From Chryseobacterium bernardetii (GTDB lineage: Bacteria > Bacteroidota > Bacteroidia > Flavobacteriales > Weeksellaceae): 64,000 nt of DNA. The position numbers and the translations under genes are program-made. Location of the stretch: contig NZ_CP033932.1 in NCBI RefSeq assembly GCF_003815975.1, positions 1,775,001-1,839,000 on the forward strand, written 5' to 3'. Below the pieces are notes generated by a model. It was not told where the DNA came from and did no database searches. It was given only the letters and a program-made list of their open reading frames with translations. Below are positions 16,858 through 25,069 of this stretch, piece after piece (position 1 is the stretch's first letter; every line of letters starts with the position of its first letter).

Positions 16858-18561
16858 TTATTTTGTATTCATCAGGGAAACAGAATTCAGGTCCATACCC
16901 ATTCCCGGCTTCAGCTGATCGTTAACCAATACAGGAAGCCTGCCCCAGATTTTTGTTTTTCCGTTTAATGCATCTGCCGTTGCATTCATAGAATCGTCAT
17001 TGTTTTCGTATGATACCAGAACTGTTGAAACTTTAGAAAGATCAATGTCTTTCAAAGCATAAGCGCTTCCGAATACATTAAGAATGACGTTTTGATTTTT
17101 AGTAAGGTCGGCAAGAACCTTTTTAGATTCTGAAGATATTTTATATGGTTTATAAGCTGTTGAATTATCCTTGTGAAAACCAACAATCACTGTAGATCCC
17201 GCCGGAATTGTATTGATATCGCTTGCTTTTTTAATCACAATGCTTGAACCCATTCTATTAGCAAATGTCTGGTAAGGAGCTTCTTCTAAAGGAACATAAT
17301 AAACCTGCTTTCCGGATAGTGGAAGTAACTTTTTTTCATCCTTTAATAAGGTTAATGCATTGGAATAAAGGTTCTGAACCAATGTTTTATGAGAATCATT
17401 ATTCAGGTCAGTATTGATATTCTCCGGATTTTTTGGAGAGTATTGCGTAAGTCCCAGAAAGTATTTTGTTAAAAGGATCTTTTTTACACTTTCTTCTACC
17501 CTGGATTGAGGGATTTCTTTAGTGTCAATAGCTTTCTGAATCAGCTTTTTTCCTTCGGAGACTCCCTGAGAGAAAAGCATAATATCGTTTCCTGCCTTAA
17601 ATGCCATAGCGTCCAGTTCACCAGGCTTGTATTTATTGGCAACAGCACCCATATTTAAGGCATCTGTAATAATTAATCCCTTATAACCAAGTTTATCTTT
17701 CAATAACCCTGTAATGATATTTTTAGAAACAGAAGCGGGAATTCCTTTTCCTGATTCTAAGCTCGGAACATATAAGTGTGCTACCATAACGCCGCCAATA
17801 CCTTTATTCATTAAAGCTTTGAAAGGTGCCAGTTCTGTTGAGTTAAGCCTTTCCATATTATGGGGAACTACCGGAAGGTCAAGGTGAGAATCTGTGCTTG
17901 TATCACCGTGACCGGGGAAATGTTTGATCGCAGCTAATATATTGTTGTCCTGAAGTCCGTTGGAATAGGATAGGGCAGAGCTGATAACATTATCAACCTC
18001 AGAACCAAAACTTCTGTTACCGATGATAGGGTTGTTCGGATTGGTATTTACATCCACTACCGGAGCAAAATCCCAGTTGACTCCCATTCTGTGGCAGTCT
18101 TCTGCAATTTTAGCAGACATCTGATAGATTAAATTTTTATCCTGAATTGCTCCCAAAGTCATTGCCCATGGGAATTTATGTGCCGTTGCAATTCTCTGGA
18201 ATAAGCCCCATTCAGCATCCATTCCGATCATTAAAGGAACTTTGGATTTCTGCTGGAATTCATTAACAAGATTGATTTCTCTTGCAGCATCATCCTGCAT
18301 TAGAATCAAACCTCCGATTTTATCATTAGTAACGATATTTCTTACCTGATTGATATAGTCTTCTCCTTTATTGGTATAAAGTGCAACTATAAAAAGCTGC
18401 CCCAGCTTTTCATCCTGTGAAAGGTTTTTATACGTTTTTTCAACCCACTGCTGAGCCTTTTTCATGTCTTCTTTCGAAGTATTTTTGGGTTGGTACTGGG
18501 CATTAATCCCAGGGCTGATTAAAGCTGCAATAAAGAGTGAAGTATATAATAATTTCTTCAT
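16858..18561 (-). CDS. Glycoside hydrolase family 3, NagZ-type beta-N-acetylhexosaminidase
   Basis: The ATG at 18561 gives 567 residues with a signal peptide ending GINAQ; the longer frame from 18669 adds an unlikely hydrophobic leader and is rejected. The GH3 barrel carries KHFPGHGDTSTDSH near residue 210, where the Asp-His pair acts as general acid/base in NagZ enzymes. The nucleophile Asp lies in IITDALNMGA near residue 298. A second ~160-residue domain follows, absent from short NagZ proteins. Unlike cytoplasmic enterobacterial NagZ it appears exported, so it probably trims GlcNAc from peptidoglycan or glycans in the periplasm. It is the first gene of the bshA run. Related proteins sometimes carry a C-terminal beta-lactamase domain; this one does not. 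Confidence 0.88.
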   Translation of the reverse strand: MKKLLYTSLFIAALISPGINAQYQPKNTSKEDMKKAQQWVEKTYKNLSQDEKLGQLFIVALYTNKGEDYINQVRNIVTNDKIGGLILMQDDAAREINLVNEFQQKSKVPLMIGMDAEWGLFQRIATAHKFPWAMTLGAIQDKNLIYQMSAKIAEDCHRMGVNWDFAPVVDVNTNPNNPIIGNRSFGSEVDNVISSALSYSNGLQDNNILAAIKHFPGHGDTSTDSHLDLPVVPHNMERLNSTELAPFKALMNKGIGGVMVAHLYVPSLESGKGIPASVSKNIITGLLKDKLGYKGLIITDALNMGAVANKYKPGELDAMAFKAGNDIMLFSQGVSEGKKLIQKAIDTKEIPQSRVEESVKKILLTKYFLGLTQYSPKNPENINTDLNNDSHKTLVQNLYSNALTLLKDEKKLLPLSGKQVYYVPLEEAPYQTFANRMGSSIVIKKASDINTIPAGSTVIVGFHKDNSTAYKPYKISSESKKVLADLTKNQNVILNVFGSAYALKDIDLSKVSTVLVSYENNDDSMNATADALNGKTKIWGRLPVLVNDQLKPGMGMDLNSVSLMNTK

Positions 18562-18677
18562 GACTTTTTGAATAAGAACAAAAATACAATTAAAAAAATT
18601 GACAAAAACAAAGATTTTGAAATTTTTGGTATATGATTTGAATACGCAATATAAATAATAACTAAACATTTACAGAA

Positions 18678-19229
18678 ATGAAAAAAATTCTTCCATTTAT
18701 ATTATTAGCTGGTGTCGGATTTCTTACCTATAGTTGTGATAATAGCAATGACGATCCGGTTGTGGTAAATCCAGGTCAGGATAATGATACTTTTCCCATC
18801 ATGAAAGACTTAACAGGTACATTTACTGCAACTGATAAATATGTTTTGAATGCTGATATCAGTATTGAAACAACAGATGTTGTATTGGTGTACAGAAGAG
18901 CAGGGAATGCTTGGCAACAGATTCCGAAGACAGTATATGTAGATGCATCGACTTCTGTTTCGCCGAGAAAATTCGATTATAATTTTGTTTTTGATAATAA
19001 AACAGTTCAGGTAAGAATTGATGATGCTAACTTTAATCTTGCGAGCATGTCTCAGGCAGAAGTAGACAATTATTTGAACAATCAAACGTTCAGAATTGTA
19101 TTAGTACCAGCTGATCCAGCGAAAAAAACAGCAAAAGCAAGTACTAGCGTTGATTTCAGTGATTACAATGCTGTAGTTAAGTATTATAACATTGATGAGT
19201 CTAAAGTTCAAACTATCAACGCTCACTAA
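18678..19229 (+). CDS. Putative lipoprotein, unknown
   Basis: The 183-residue product starts MKKILPFILLAGVGFLTYSC, whose final cysteine is the lipobox cysteine. An Asp/Asn-rich linker (DNSNDDPVVVNPGQDND) follows. The mature domain is beta-rich, with DVVLVYRRAGNAWQQIPKTV and DYNFVFDNKTVQVRIDD. No enzyme motif is seen. The acidic residues just after the cysteine resemble the surface-export signal proposed for Bacteroidetes lipoproteins, so surface exposure is possible but not shown. It is divergent from the GH3 gene and has its own terminator. Confidence 0.8.
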   Translation: MKKILPFILLAGVGFLTYSCDNSNDDPVVVNPGQDNDTFPIMKDLTGTFTATDKYVLNADISIETTDVVLVYRRAGNAWQQIPKTVYVDASTSVSPRKFDYNFVFDNKTVQVRIDDANFNLASMSQAEVDNYLNNQTFRIVLVPADPAKKTAKASTSVDFSDYNAVVKYYNIDESKVQTINAH

Positions 19230-19262
19230 TTAAGAAATATCTTTTCAGTTTTTTATAATTAA

Positions 19263-19295
19263 AAAAGCTCCGGGAGTTCTCTTCCGGGGCTTTTG
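19263..19295 (+). terminator. Terminator after lipoprotein gene
   Basis: AAAAGCTCCGG (19263-19273) pairs with CCGGGGCTTTT (19284-19294) with one G-U pair. Confidence 0.88.
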
Positions 19296-19412
19296 ATTTT
19301 ATGGAATAATATGTAAGGGAGTTTATATAAAGATAGTTCGTCCCTTTAACATAAGTCGTTTTTCGTATAGTCTATTGATTTTGGAATAGTTTGGGTTTTT
19401 ATATAATAAAAA

Positions 19413-19436
19413 AGCTTCAGAATTCAATCCGAAGCT
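19413..19436 (-). terminator. Terminator after ribA
   Basis: AGCTTC (19413-19418) pairs with GAAGCT (19431-19436). Read on the minus strand, the hairpin is followed by a T run, directly behind the ribA stop codon. Confidence 0.75.
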
Positions 19437-19446
19437 ATTATTTTAT

Positions 19447-20043
19447 TTATTTATCATTGTCATCGAGAAGATGGCCAAAGAAATCTTTTTTGGTCTGTAG
19501 ATAGCCTTTACTAATCTCGTTGGCCGGAATTTGTAATGGTATCCTTGAGTTGAGATGAACATTGCTATCTTGCACATATTTTACCTTTTCAGGATTATTG
19601 GTAAGAAGGTTGACATCTTTTACATCCAGCAGGTTAAGAATTTCAATGGCTACTCCAAAGTTTCTGTCATCTGCAGGAAGTCCAAGTTCAAGATTGGCCT
19701 GTACGGTGTCAAGTCCTTTTTCCTGTAATGAATATGCTTTTAATTTATTAATGATACCAATATTACGGCCTTCCTGACGAAGGTAAATAATAATACCTCC
19801 GTTTTCATGGATGTATTTCATGGCAGCATCCAATTGCTGGCCACATTCACATTTTTTTGAATGGAAAACTTCTCCGGTAATACATTCTGAATGGAAACGT
19901 ACATTAACAGGTTTTGAAAAATCTGTATTGTCTGCGATGATGGCCATATGAGGCATCCAGTCGTTTTCATTTTCGGAGAAAGCAATCATTCGGAAATTGC
20001 CGTGCTCTGTAGGAACATTGGCTTCCGCCTGAATTTTAATCAT
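19447..20043 (-). CDS. ribA: GTP cyclohydrolase II
   Basis: This enzyme catalyses the first committed step of riboflavin synthesis, converting GTP to a diaminopyrimidine phosphate, formate and pyrophosphate. The 198-residue product is the stand-alone form without a RibB domain. The zinc ligands are C54, C65 and C67 in HSECITGEVFHSKKCECGQQ. The substrate and catalytic block YLRQEGRNIGIINKLKAY and the C-terminal LLTNNPEKV are present. It starts 18 bp after the lipoprotein gene and is the last gene of the envelope-gene run, ending at a terminator. The ribosomal location in an otherwise envelope-related operon is unexplained. Confidence 0.95.
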   Translation of the reverse strand: MIKIQAEANVPTEHGNFRMIAFSENENDWMPHMAIIADNTDFSKPVNVRFHSECITGEVFHSKKCECGQQLDAAMKYIHENGGIIIYLRQEGRNIGIINKLKAYSLQEKGLDTVQANLELGLPADDRNFGVAIEILNLLDVKDVNLLTNNPEKVKYVQDSNVHLNSRIPLQIPANEISKGYLQTKKDFFGHLLDDNDK

Positions 20044-20061
20044 TGATAGTTCAATTAGTTT

Positions 20062-20520
20062 TTAACTTCCTGGTAAAGCATCTTCAATCACAGAAATATT
20101 GGTTTTTAAACGTACCAAGTATCTGTTAAGAACTTCATCATCATCTTTTTCAAGGCTTTGTCTTTGCTTTTGAATTTTTTTGTATGATTTTTCGAAGCTT
20201 TTCAACGCTCTGCTTTTGCCTGTAGAATTATTGGCATCAATAGCATATAAATAATTCTGAAGACTGTATTTCAAACTTGTGATTTCATCATTAAGCCCGC
20301 TGTCTTTAAACTTAGGGAAAGTAGAGATGATATTTGAGATCTCAGAAGCGTTTACGTTTTCCTTGATATTGATATTAAAACTCTTCTTTGATCCCCTATC
20401 AGAATCGGAGCCTTTTGTATCGCTATAAAAGTTATTTGACAGCGGAGAAAGGTTAAGCTTTTCCGTTGCGCAGGAAGATGTTAATATTAGTAATACTCCA
20501 AAAAAAACTAGTCTTTTCAT
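20062..20520 (-). CDS. Small helical lipoprotein, unknown
   Basis: The 152-residue product has a lipobox (VLLILTSSC), then a polar linker and a mostly helical domain ending KSYKKIQKQRQSLEKDDDEV. No known family was recognised. Its start overlaps the stop of the DUF4254 gene by 4 bp (20517-20520), so the two are translationally coupled and may work together. It probably sits in the outer membrane, facing the periplasm or the surface. Confidence 0.75.
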   Translation of the reverse strand: MKRLVFFGVLLILTSSCATEKLNLSPLSNNFYSDTKGSDSDRGSKKSFNINIKENVNASEISNIISTFPKFKDSGLNDEITSLKYSLQNYLYAIDANNSTGKSRALKSFEKSYKKIQKQRQSLEKDDDEVLNRYLVRLKTNISVIEDALPGS

Positions 20521-21131
20521 TTTTGTTGCCCTTTTTGATAAAGGATTGGGTTAAGACTTTCATCGTTATACATTTTCATTTGTTTGTATACCTTCATCTT
20601 AACGTTACCGTTTTCAATATCAGCAAGCAACTGATCTATAGAAGTAGATAGGTCTTCTTTCTGAGTAAGCAGAACATCCAGTTTAGCCTGGCAATTGTTC
20701 CTGTGTTCTTCAGAAGCGGATTCTCTATTGGCTTCTAATGACATATGATAAACCTTTAAGGCAAGAATTGATAATCTGTCTACTGCCCAGGCGGGAGTTT
20801 CCGTATTTATCTTTGCTTCAGGTTTAGGAGTTATATTTTCAAACTTATTAAGGAACCAGCTGTCAATATATTCTACCAGATCAGTTCTTTTCTGATTGGA
20901 GGCGTCTATTGTTCTCTTGAGTTGAAGAGCTTCAGCCGGATCAATATTCTCATCTCTAATAATATCTTCCAGATGCCATTGAACGGTATCAATCCAGTTC
21001 TTTGCATACAAAATCCGTTCCAAACTATCTTTTTCGAACGGGTTATTAATTAGAGTGTTAACGTCATCAGACACGTGATAGTCTTCAATAGATTGATTGA
21101 AGACTTTCCATGCAGTCTCAGTAAATTTCAT
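20517..21131 (-). CDS. DUF4254 domain-containing protein
   Basis: The 204-residue product is cytoplasmic by sequence, with no signal. It is all-helical and carries the DUF4254 marks: AKNWIDTVQWHLEDIIRDENI, in part, IDASNQKRTDLVEYIDSWF, and an NRESASEEHRNNCQAKLDVL segment. The function is not established. Proteins of this family sit near lipopolysaccharide or glycan genes in Bacteroidetes, as here. It starts 15 bp behind tatA and overlaps the following lipoprotein gene by 4 bp. Confidence 0.82.
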   Translation of the reverse strand: MKFTETAWKVFNQSIEDYHVSDDVNTLINNPFEKDSLERILYAKNWIDTVQWHLEDIIRDENIDPAEALQLKRTIDASNQKRTDLVEYIDSWFLNKFENITPKPEAKINTETPAWAVDRLSILALKVYHMSLEANRESASEEHRNNCQAKLDVLLTQKEDLSTSIDQLLADIENGNVKMKVYKQMKMYNDESLNPILYQKGQQK

Positions 21132-21146
21132 TAATTCTAAGGAATT

Positions 21147-21359
21147 TTAGTTGCTTGAAGAATTATTGTTTGCTGAAGACGATTTGTTTTCAGACCCTGG
21201 TTTGTCTTCTTCTTTTACCGCATCTTTAAATTCTTTGATTCCTGAACCAACACCTCTCATGAGTTCCGGAATTTTCTTTCCTCCAAAAAGCAATACTAAA
21301 ACGATCGCTACGATAAGGATATGCTGCCAAGATATGGCAAGTATTGTTAGTGTATTCAT
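21147..21359 (-). CDS. tatA: Sec-independent translocase subunit TatA/E
   Basis: The 70-residue product has one short N-terminal membrane helix (WQHILIVAIVLVLLFGGKKIP), the FGGKKIPEL hinge and an amphipathic helix (GVGSGIKEFKDAVKEE) before an Asn/Ser-rich tail. TatA oligomers form the pore that passes folded twin-arginine substrates through the inner membrane. tatC is not in the window. It sits between the EnvC-like and DUF4254 genes on the same strand with gaps of 31 and 15 bp, so it is probably co-transcribed. Confidence 0.93.
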   Translation of the reverse strand: MNTLTILAISWQHILIVAIVLVLLFGGKKIPELMRGVGSGIKEFKDAVKEEDKPGSENKSSSANNNSSSN

Positions 21360-21390
21360 CTCTTAAAATTTTTGCAAAGTTACACTTTTT

Positions 21391-22953
21391 TTAATATGAA
21401 ATCCAACCTAGTGGATCAACTGGTGTACTTCCGTTCCATACTTGGAAATCAAGGGTATAGGCACCATCAAAATCCTGAGCTACAGTTCCTACCGGTGTTC
21501 CTGCAGAAACCTGTTGTCCTTTGGAAACACTTACTCCTCCTAAGTTGGAATAAATGGTAAAGTAACTTCCATGTTTAATGATAACGGTTTTTGTTCCGTC
21601 ATTGTTTGCAAGCACTGAAGATACAGATCCCGGATATACCGATTTTGCACGGGTGCCTGATGGTACGGAAATCTTAATACCGTTATTTTCTTCTGTAATA
21701 TTTTTGAAAACCGGGTGTGGCTGTCTTCCGAAACGGTGAGTAATCTGGCCGGCTCTGTCTGCAGGATATCCTAGTCTTCCCCTGCTTTCAGCAAAACTGC
21801 TTCCTGCGGAGGTAGTAACTCCATAGTTTGTCATTGCTTTTGATTCTGCCGCTTTTTTGTCTTCTTCTTTTCTCTTGGCCAGGGCTAATTCAGCTGCTCT
21901 TGCTGCTGCCAGTTTATCAGCTGCTTCTTTTGCCTTAACCGCTGCTTCGTCTGATGCTTTTTTAGCTGCCAGTTTTCTTGCTTCATCTCTGGCACTGGCT
22001 TCTGCTCTTGCTGCCTCTTCATTTCGCTTTCTTTCTTCTTCTGCTCTTCTTGCTGCCAGCTCAGCTGCTTTTTTGGCTTCAGCTTCAGCTATTCTTCTTT
22101 CTCTTTCCAAAGCTTCAGCTCTTGCTTTAGCTTCAGCTTCAATTCTTGCTTTTTCTCTTTCTGCAGCAAGTTTTGCTAAACGTATTTTTTCTGCTTCTGC
22201 TTTTCTTCTGGCTTCTTCTTCTGCTTTTGCAATTCTGATCTCTTCAGCAATGATGGCTCGGATCTGTCCTTCAAGCGCTTTAGATTGAACCTGTTTCTGT
22301 TTCAGTTCAGCAGTAAGTTTTGATTCATTCTTTTTAAATTCAGCTACCAACTGCTCTTTTTGGGCTCTTTCTGCATTAATAGTAGCTAAGTCCTTCTGTT
22401 GGTTTACCAGAAGGTTTTCTTTTTCTTTTACAGAGTTTTGTCGCTGTGCAATAGTTTTTTTGATCTGATTGGCAGCATCGGTAATTTCAGCTGCTTTTTT
22501 ATCCTGGTAATCCGAATATTGCTTAAGGTATTGTACTCTTCGGATGGCTTCTCCCAGGTTTTTAGATGAAAGGATAAAGGTTACCTTATTCTGTACCCCT
22601 TTATTTTTATAAGCATTCACCAAGACTTCAGCATAGTTCTTTCTCAGAACTGCCAATTCCTTATTCTGGCGGTTAATTTCAAGTTGTTTCAGATAGATAT
22701 CATCTTCAATAAACCTCTTTTCTTTTTGAGTATTATTGTAGACCTTTTCTCTTAGTACTAACTTTTGATTAACGCTGGTAAGGTACGCTATGGAAAGTTT
22801 AGATTCGCTTCTTGTTTTAGCTAAATCTGTATTTATTTGTGCAATTTGTTTTTTAAGTTCGGCATTCTGCTTCTGCAGTTGTTCTTTCTTCTGCTGTCCC
22901 TGGTGCAGTCCGAACATAAGAACACCTATTAAAAAGCTAAATTTTTTAATCAT
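21391..22953 (-). CDS. EnvC-type murein hydrolase activator, degenerate LytM domain
   Basis: The 520-residue product has a signal peptide, then a long coiled coil (~residues 20-230) and an Ala/Lys/Glu-rich helical stretch. The C-terminal LytM/M23 domain occupies roughly residues 400-520. The fold is recognisable (RFGRQPHPVFKN, VPSGTRAKSVYPGSV, VIIKHGSYFTIYSNL). The zinc ligands are lost: the HxGxD position reads NNGIKI and the HxH position reads YTLDFQV. This is the hallmark of EnvC-like proteins, which activate amidases at the division site instead of cutting peptidoglycan. It overlaps the DUF4292 gene by 4 bp. Activator function is inferred by analogy; which amidase it serves is unknown. 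Confidence 0.88.
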   Translation of the reverse strand: MIKKFSFLIGVLMFGLHQGQQKKEQLQKQNAELKKQIAQINTDLAKTRSESKLSIAYLTSVNQKLVLREKVYNNTQKEKRFIEDDIYLKQLEINRQNKELAVLRKNYAEVLVNAYKNKGVQNKVTFILSSKNLGEAIRRVQYLKQYSDYQDKKAAEITDAANQIKKTIAQRQNSVKEKENLLVNQQKDLATINAERAQKEQLVAEFKKNESKLTAELKQKQVQSKALEGQIRAIIAEEIRIAKAEEEARRKAEAEKIRLAKLAAEREKARIEAEAKARAEALERERRIAEAEAKKAAELAARRAEEERKRNEEAARAEASARDEARKLAAKKASDEAAVKAKEAADKLAAARAAELALAKRKEEDKKAAESKAMTNYGVTTSAGSSFAESRGRLGYPADRAGQITHRFGRQPHPVFKNITEENNGIKISVPSGTRAKSVYPGSVSSVLANNDGTKTVIIKHGSYFTIYSNLGGVSVSKGQQVSAGTPVGTVAQDFDGAYTLDFQVWNGSTPVDPLGWISY

Positions 22954-23795
22954 TTAATCTCAATTTTCTTATAACTGGATGGTACAGAATAAGGTGTTTC
23001 CATCCTCGAAAAGTCAAATTTCGTGTTTTCCAGTAAAATCTGACTAGATTTTGAGCCTTTTATAATTATTTTAACATTTTGAGGAAGGCGGATTCCGTTG
23101 TATTCATTCCAGTCACTATAGGATATTTCGAGTTCATCCGGAGATAAGACATCCTTTAGGTTGACACTCAATAAATCATAATTGGTGTCGTATTGCAGCG
23201 CAATTTTATACTCCCTGTTTTTTTCATCGGTCACAATTTTCTGGTTTACATTAGAAATCATTTTATAACCCTGTGCATTTTGAGTAAGTGTAAACTGGGA
23301 ATCATTAATCTTTACAAAAGTTCTTCCCAACAGGATTTTTTCAAGTGCTTTGTAATCAATGAAATTAACATTCAGTAGGTTGTTGAGATAATCGAAATCA
23401 GAATCAATATAAGTCTTGCTGGTTTTGTCCTGTCCTTTTATTCCTTCCGGAGTAGCAATTCCTCTTGCCACATTCAGGAAAAGAGCTCTCAGGTTCATCC
23501 AGACCTTTTTATCATTTTCAATGTAAATGGTGGCATCCAATGTGGGAATAAAGCTTCCTGTTTCTACCCGTACTTTACTGTCAATTTTGATCTGCTCAAA
23601 CTTTGGTGGGATCAATACATGTTCGTAAAAGGTAAGTTTATCTCTTACCGGCTGGTTTACATCTTTTGGGTTATTACTGTCTTCTGCAGTTTTGATGCTG
23701 TCTTTAGTATTGCCTGTTTCATTCTTTACGGCATTACGGGTTTTGCAGGATGATAAGGCAAGAAGTAATAAAAGAAGTGGGATCCAATTTTTCAT
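22950..23795 (-). CDS. DUF4292 lipoprotein
   Basis: The 281-residue product has a lipobox (LLLLLLALSSC) and a mature part of the DUF4292 type: KIDSKVRVETGSFIPTLDAT, KKVWMNLRALFLNVARGIAT and a C-terminal LSPDELEISYSDWNEYNGIR. The predicted fold is LolA/LppX-like, an open half-barrel that binds lipid chains, so a role in moving lipid or lipoprotein to the outer membrane is plausible. Its stop overlaps the start of the EnvC-like gene in an ATGA arrangement, so the two are coupled. The perfect hairpin at 23837-23869 lies just upstream. Confidence 0.83.
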   Translation of the reverse strand: MKNWIPLLLLLLALSSCKTRNAVKNETGNTKDSIKTAEDSNNPKDVNQPVRDKLTFYEHVLIPPKFEQIKIDSKVRVETGSFIPTLDATIYIENDKKVWMNLRALFLNVARGIATPEGIKGQDKTSKTYIDSDFDYLNNLLNVNFIDYKALEKILLGRTFVKINDSQFTLTQNAQGYKMISNVNQKIVTDEKNREYKIALQYDTNYDLLSVNLKDVLSPDELEISYSDWNEYNGIRLPQNVKIIIKGSKSSQILLENTKFDFSRMETPYSVPSSYKKIEIK

Positions 23796-23836
23796 GTATT
23801 TATCTTTTCAATTAAAATAACGGTGCAATATTAACG

Positions 23837-23869
23837 CCAAACCACACAAAAACATTTTGTGTGGTTTGG
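23837..23869. other. Perfect 15-bp hairpin upstream of DUF4292
   Basis: CCAAACCACACAAAA (23837-23851) and TTTTGTGTGGTTTGG (23855-23869) are perfect complements around ACA. On the minus strand no T run follows, so it may be a processing or pausing hairpin; on the plus strand TTTTATC follows but no plus-strand gene precedes it. Confidence 0.7.
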
Positions 23870-23905
23870 TTTTATCTTATTTAAATTAAAGAATTTCTAA
23901 TCTTA

Positions 23906-24922
23906 TTATTTGGAAAGGAAATCTAAAACGGAATAATCTCCCAGAGAAATTTCTCTTGCCACACCAAAGTATTGGGCAGAATTACCAATCATAGAATTGG
24001 AAAGGTTTCCGTGGTTGATTCTTGTGTTTTCCTGGATCAGAGAGTTTTCAATATTAGAATTTACAATAATGGTATTATTTCCTAAAGAAACTCCAGGTCC
24101 TATTTTAGAATTAGAGATTTTTACATTTTCTCCGATGAAGCATGGCGGGATGATTAGTGAATTTTCAATCACAGCAGAAGCAGGAAAATTGGCCATTTCA
24201 GTCTTTTCGTATGCAAGGATCTTGCTGTTGGTTTCCACTGTAGCATTTTTATTTCCGCAGTCCATCCAGTCATTTACTTTTCCTAATGTGAATTTAGCAC
24301 CTTTTGATCTTAAGTTTTCTAATGCCGTAGTTAATTGGTATTCTCCGCCATTTTTAATATCATTGTCCATGATATAATTGATCTCTTCCATCAGTTTTTC
24401 CGCATTGTTGAAGTAATAAATACCAATAATGGCAAGGTCTGATACGAAAGTTTTAGGCTTTTCAACGAAATCAGTAATGAATCCGTAGTTATCAAGTTTT
24501 ACAACCCCGAATGCAGATGGATCTTCTACGCTTTTTACCCAGATTACTCCATCTGAGTTTTTATCCAATTGGAAGTCTGCCCGGAAAAGAGTGTCAGCAA
24601 AAGCGATAACCACATCTCCTGTCATTGATTGTTCAGCACATTTGATGGCATGAGCAGTTCCAAGAGGATCATTCTGATAATATATACTTCCCTTTGCTCC
24701 CAGTTTTTCAGCAATCTGGATTAAAGATTTTTCAATCTCAGGGCCAAAATCTCCGATAATAAATGCTACCTCTTCAATTTCTTCTCCTGCAACTTTAGCA
24801 ATATCTTCCACTAATCTCTGTACAATAGGTTTTCCTGCGATAGGGATAAGTGGTTTTGGAACTGTTAATGTATGTGGACGTAATCTGGAACCACGTCCAG
24901 CCATTGGAACAATAATTTTCAT
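23906..24922 (-). CDS. Sugar-1-phosphate nucleotidyltransferase with left-handed beta-helix
   Basis: The 338-residue product starts MKIIVPMAGRGSRLRPHTLT, then PKPLIPIAGKP, the nucleotide-binding signature of the NTP_transferase family. The metal-binding Asp lies in VVIAFADTLF. Residues ~250-315 show hexapeptide-like repeats (IENSLIIPPCFIGENVKISN), a short left-handed beta-helix as in GlmU-type enzymes. It makes an NDP-sugar in the cytoplasm; the sugar and nucleotide cannot be told from the sequence. It sits between a flippase and envelope genes, so surface polysaccharide precursor supply is likely. Confidence 0.88.
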   Translation of the reverse strand: MKIIVPMAGRGSRLRPHTLTVPKPLIPIAGKPIVQRLVEDIAKVAGEEIEEVAFIIGDFGPEIEKSLIQIAEKLGAKGSIYYQNDPLGTAHAIKCAEQSMTGDVVIAFADTLFRADFQLDKNSDGVIWVKSVEDPSAFGVVKLDNYGFITDFVEKPKTFVSDLAIIGIYYFNNAEKLMEEINYIMDNDIKNGGEYQLTTALENLRSKGAKFTLGKVNDWMDCGNKNATVETNSKILAYEKTEMANFPASAVIENSLIIPPCFIGENVKISNSKIGPGVSLGNNTIIVNSNIENSLIQENTRINHGNLSNSMIGNSAQYFGVAREISLGDYSVLDFLSK

Positions 24923-25069
24923 AGATGATATAACAATGTTTTTTGTTTAAATGTAGTGTATTTTGGGCTAAATATAATAATTAAAACATTTCGAAAAAGT
25001 AATATTTATCACGTTTAGCAGTTTGTTTTGTTTTTAAAGCTTACCAGGTATCAAAAGAAGGACCAAAGT

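Noticed and set aside
18562-18669. Longer N-terminus of the GH3 enzyme.
   Set aside because: The added 36 residues are hydrophobic without a normal signal structure; the internal ATG at 18561 begins a clean signal peptide.
21857-22288. 143-codon plus-strand Ala/Ser/Leu-rich frame.
   Set aside because: It is the shadow of the Ala/Lys/Glu-rich helix of the EnvC-like gene on the other strand; the composition follows from the reversed codons.
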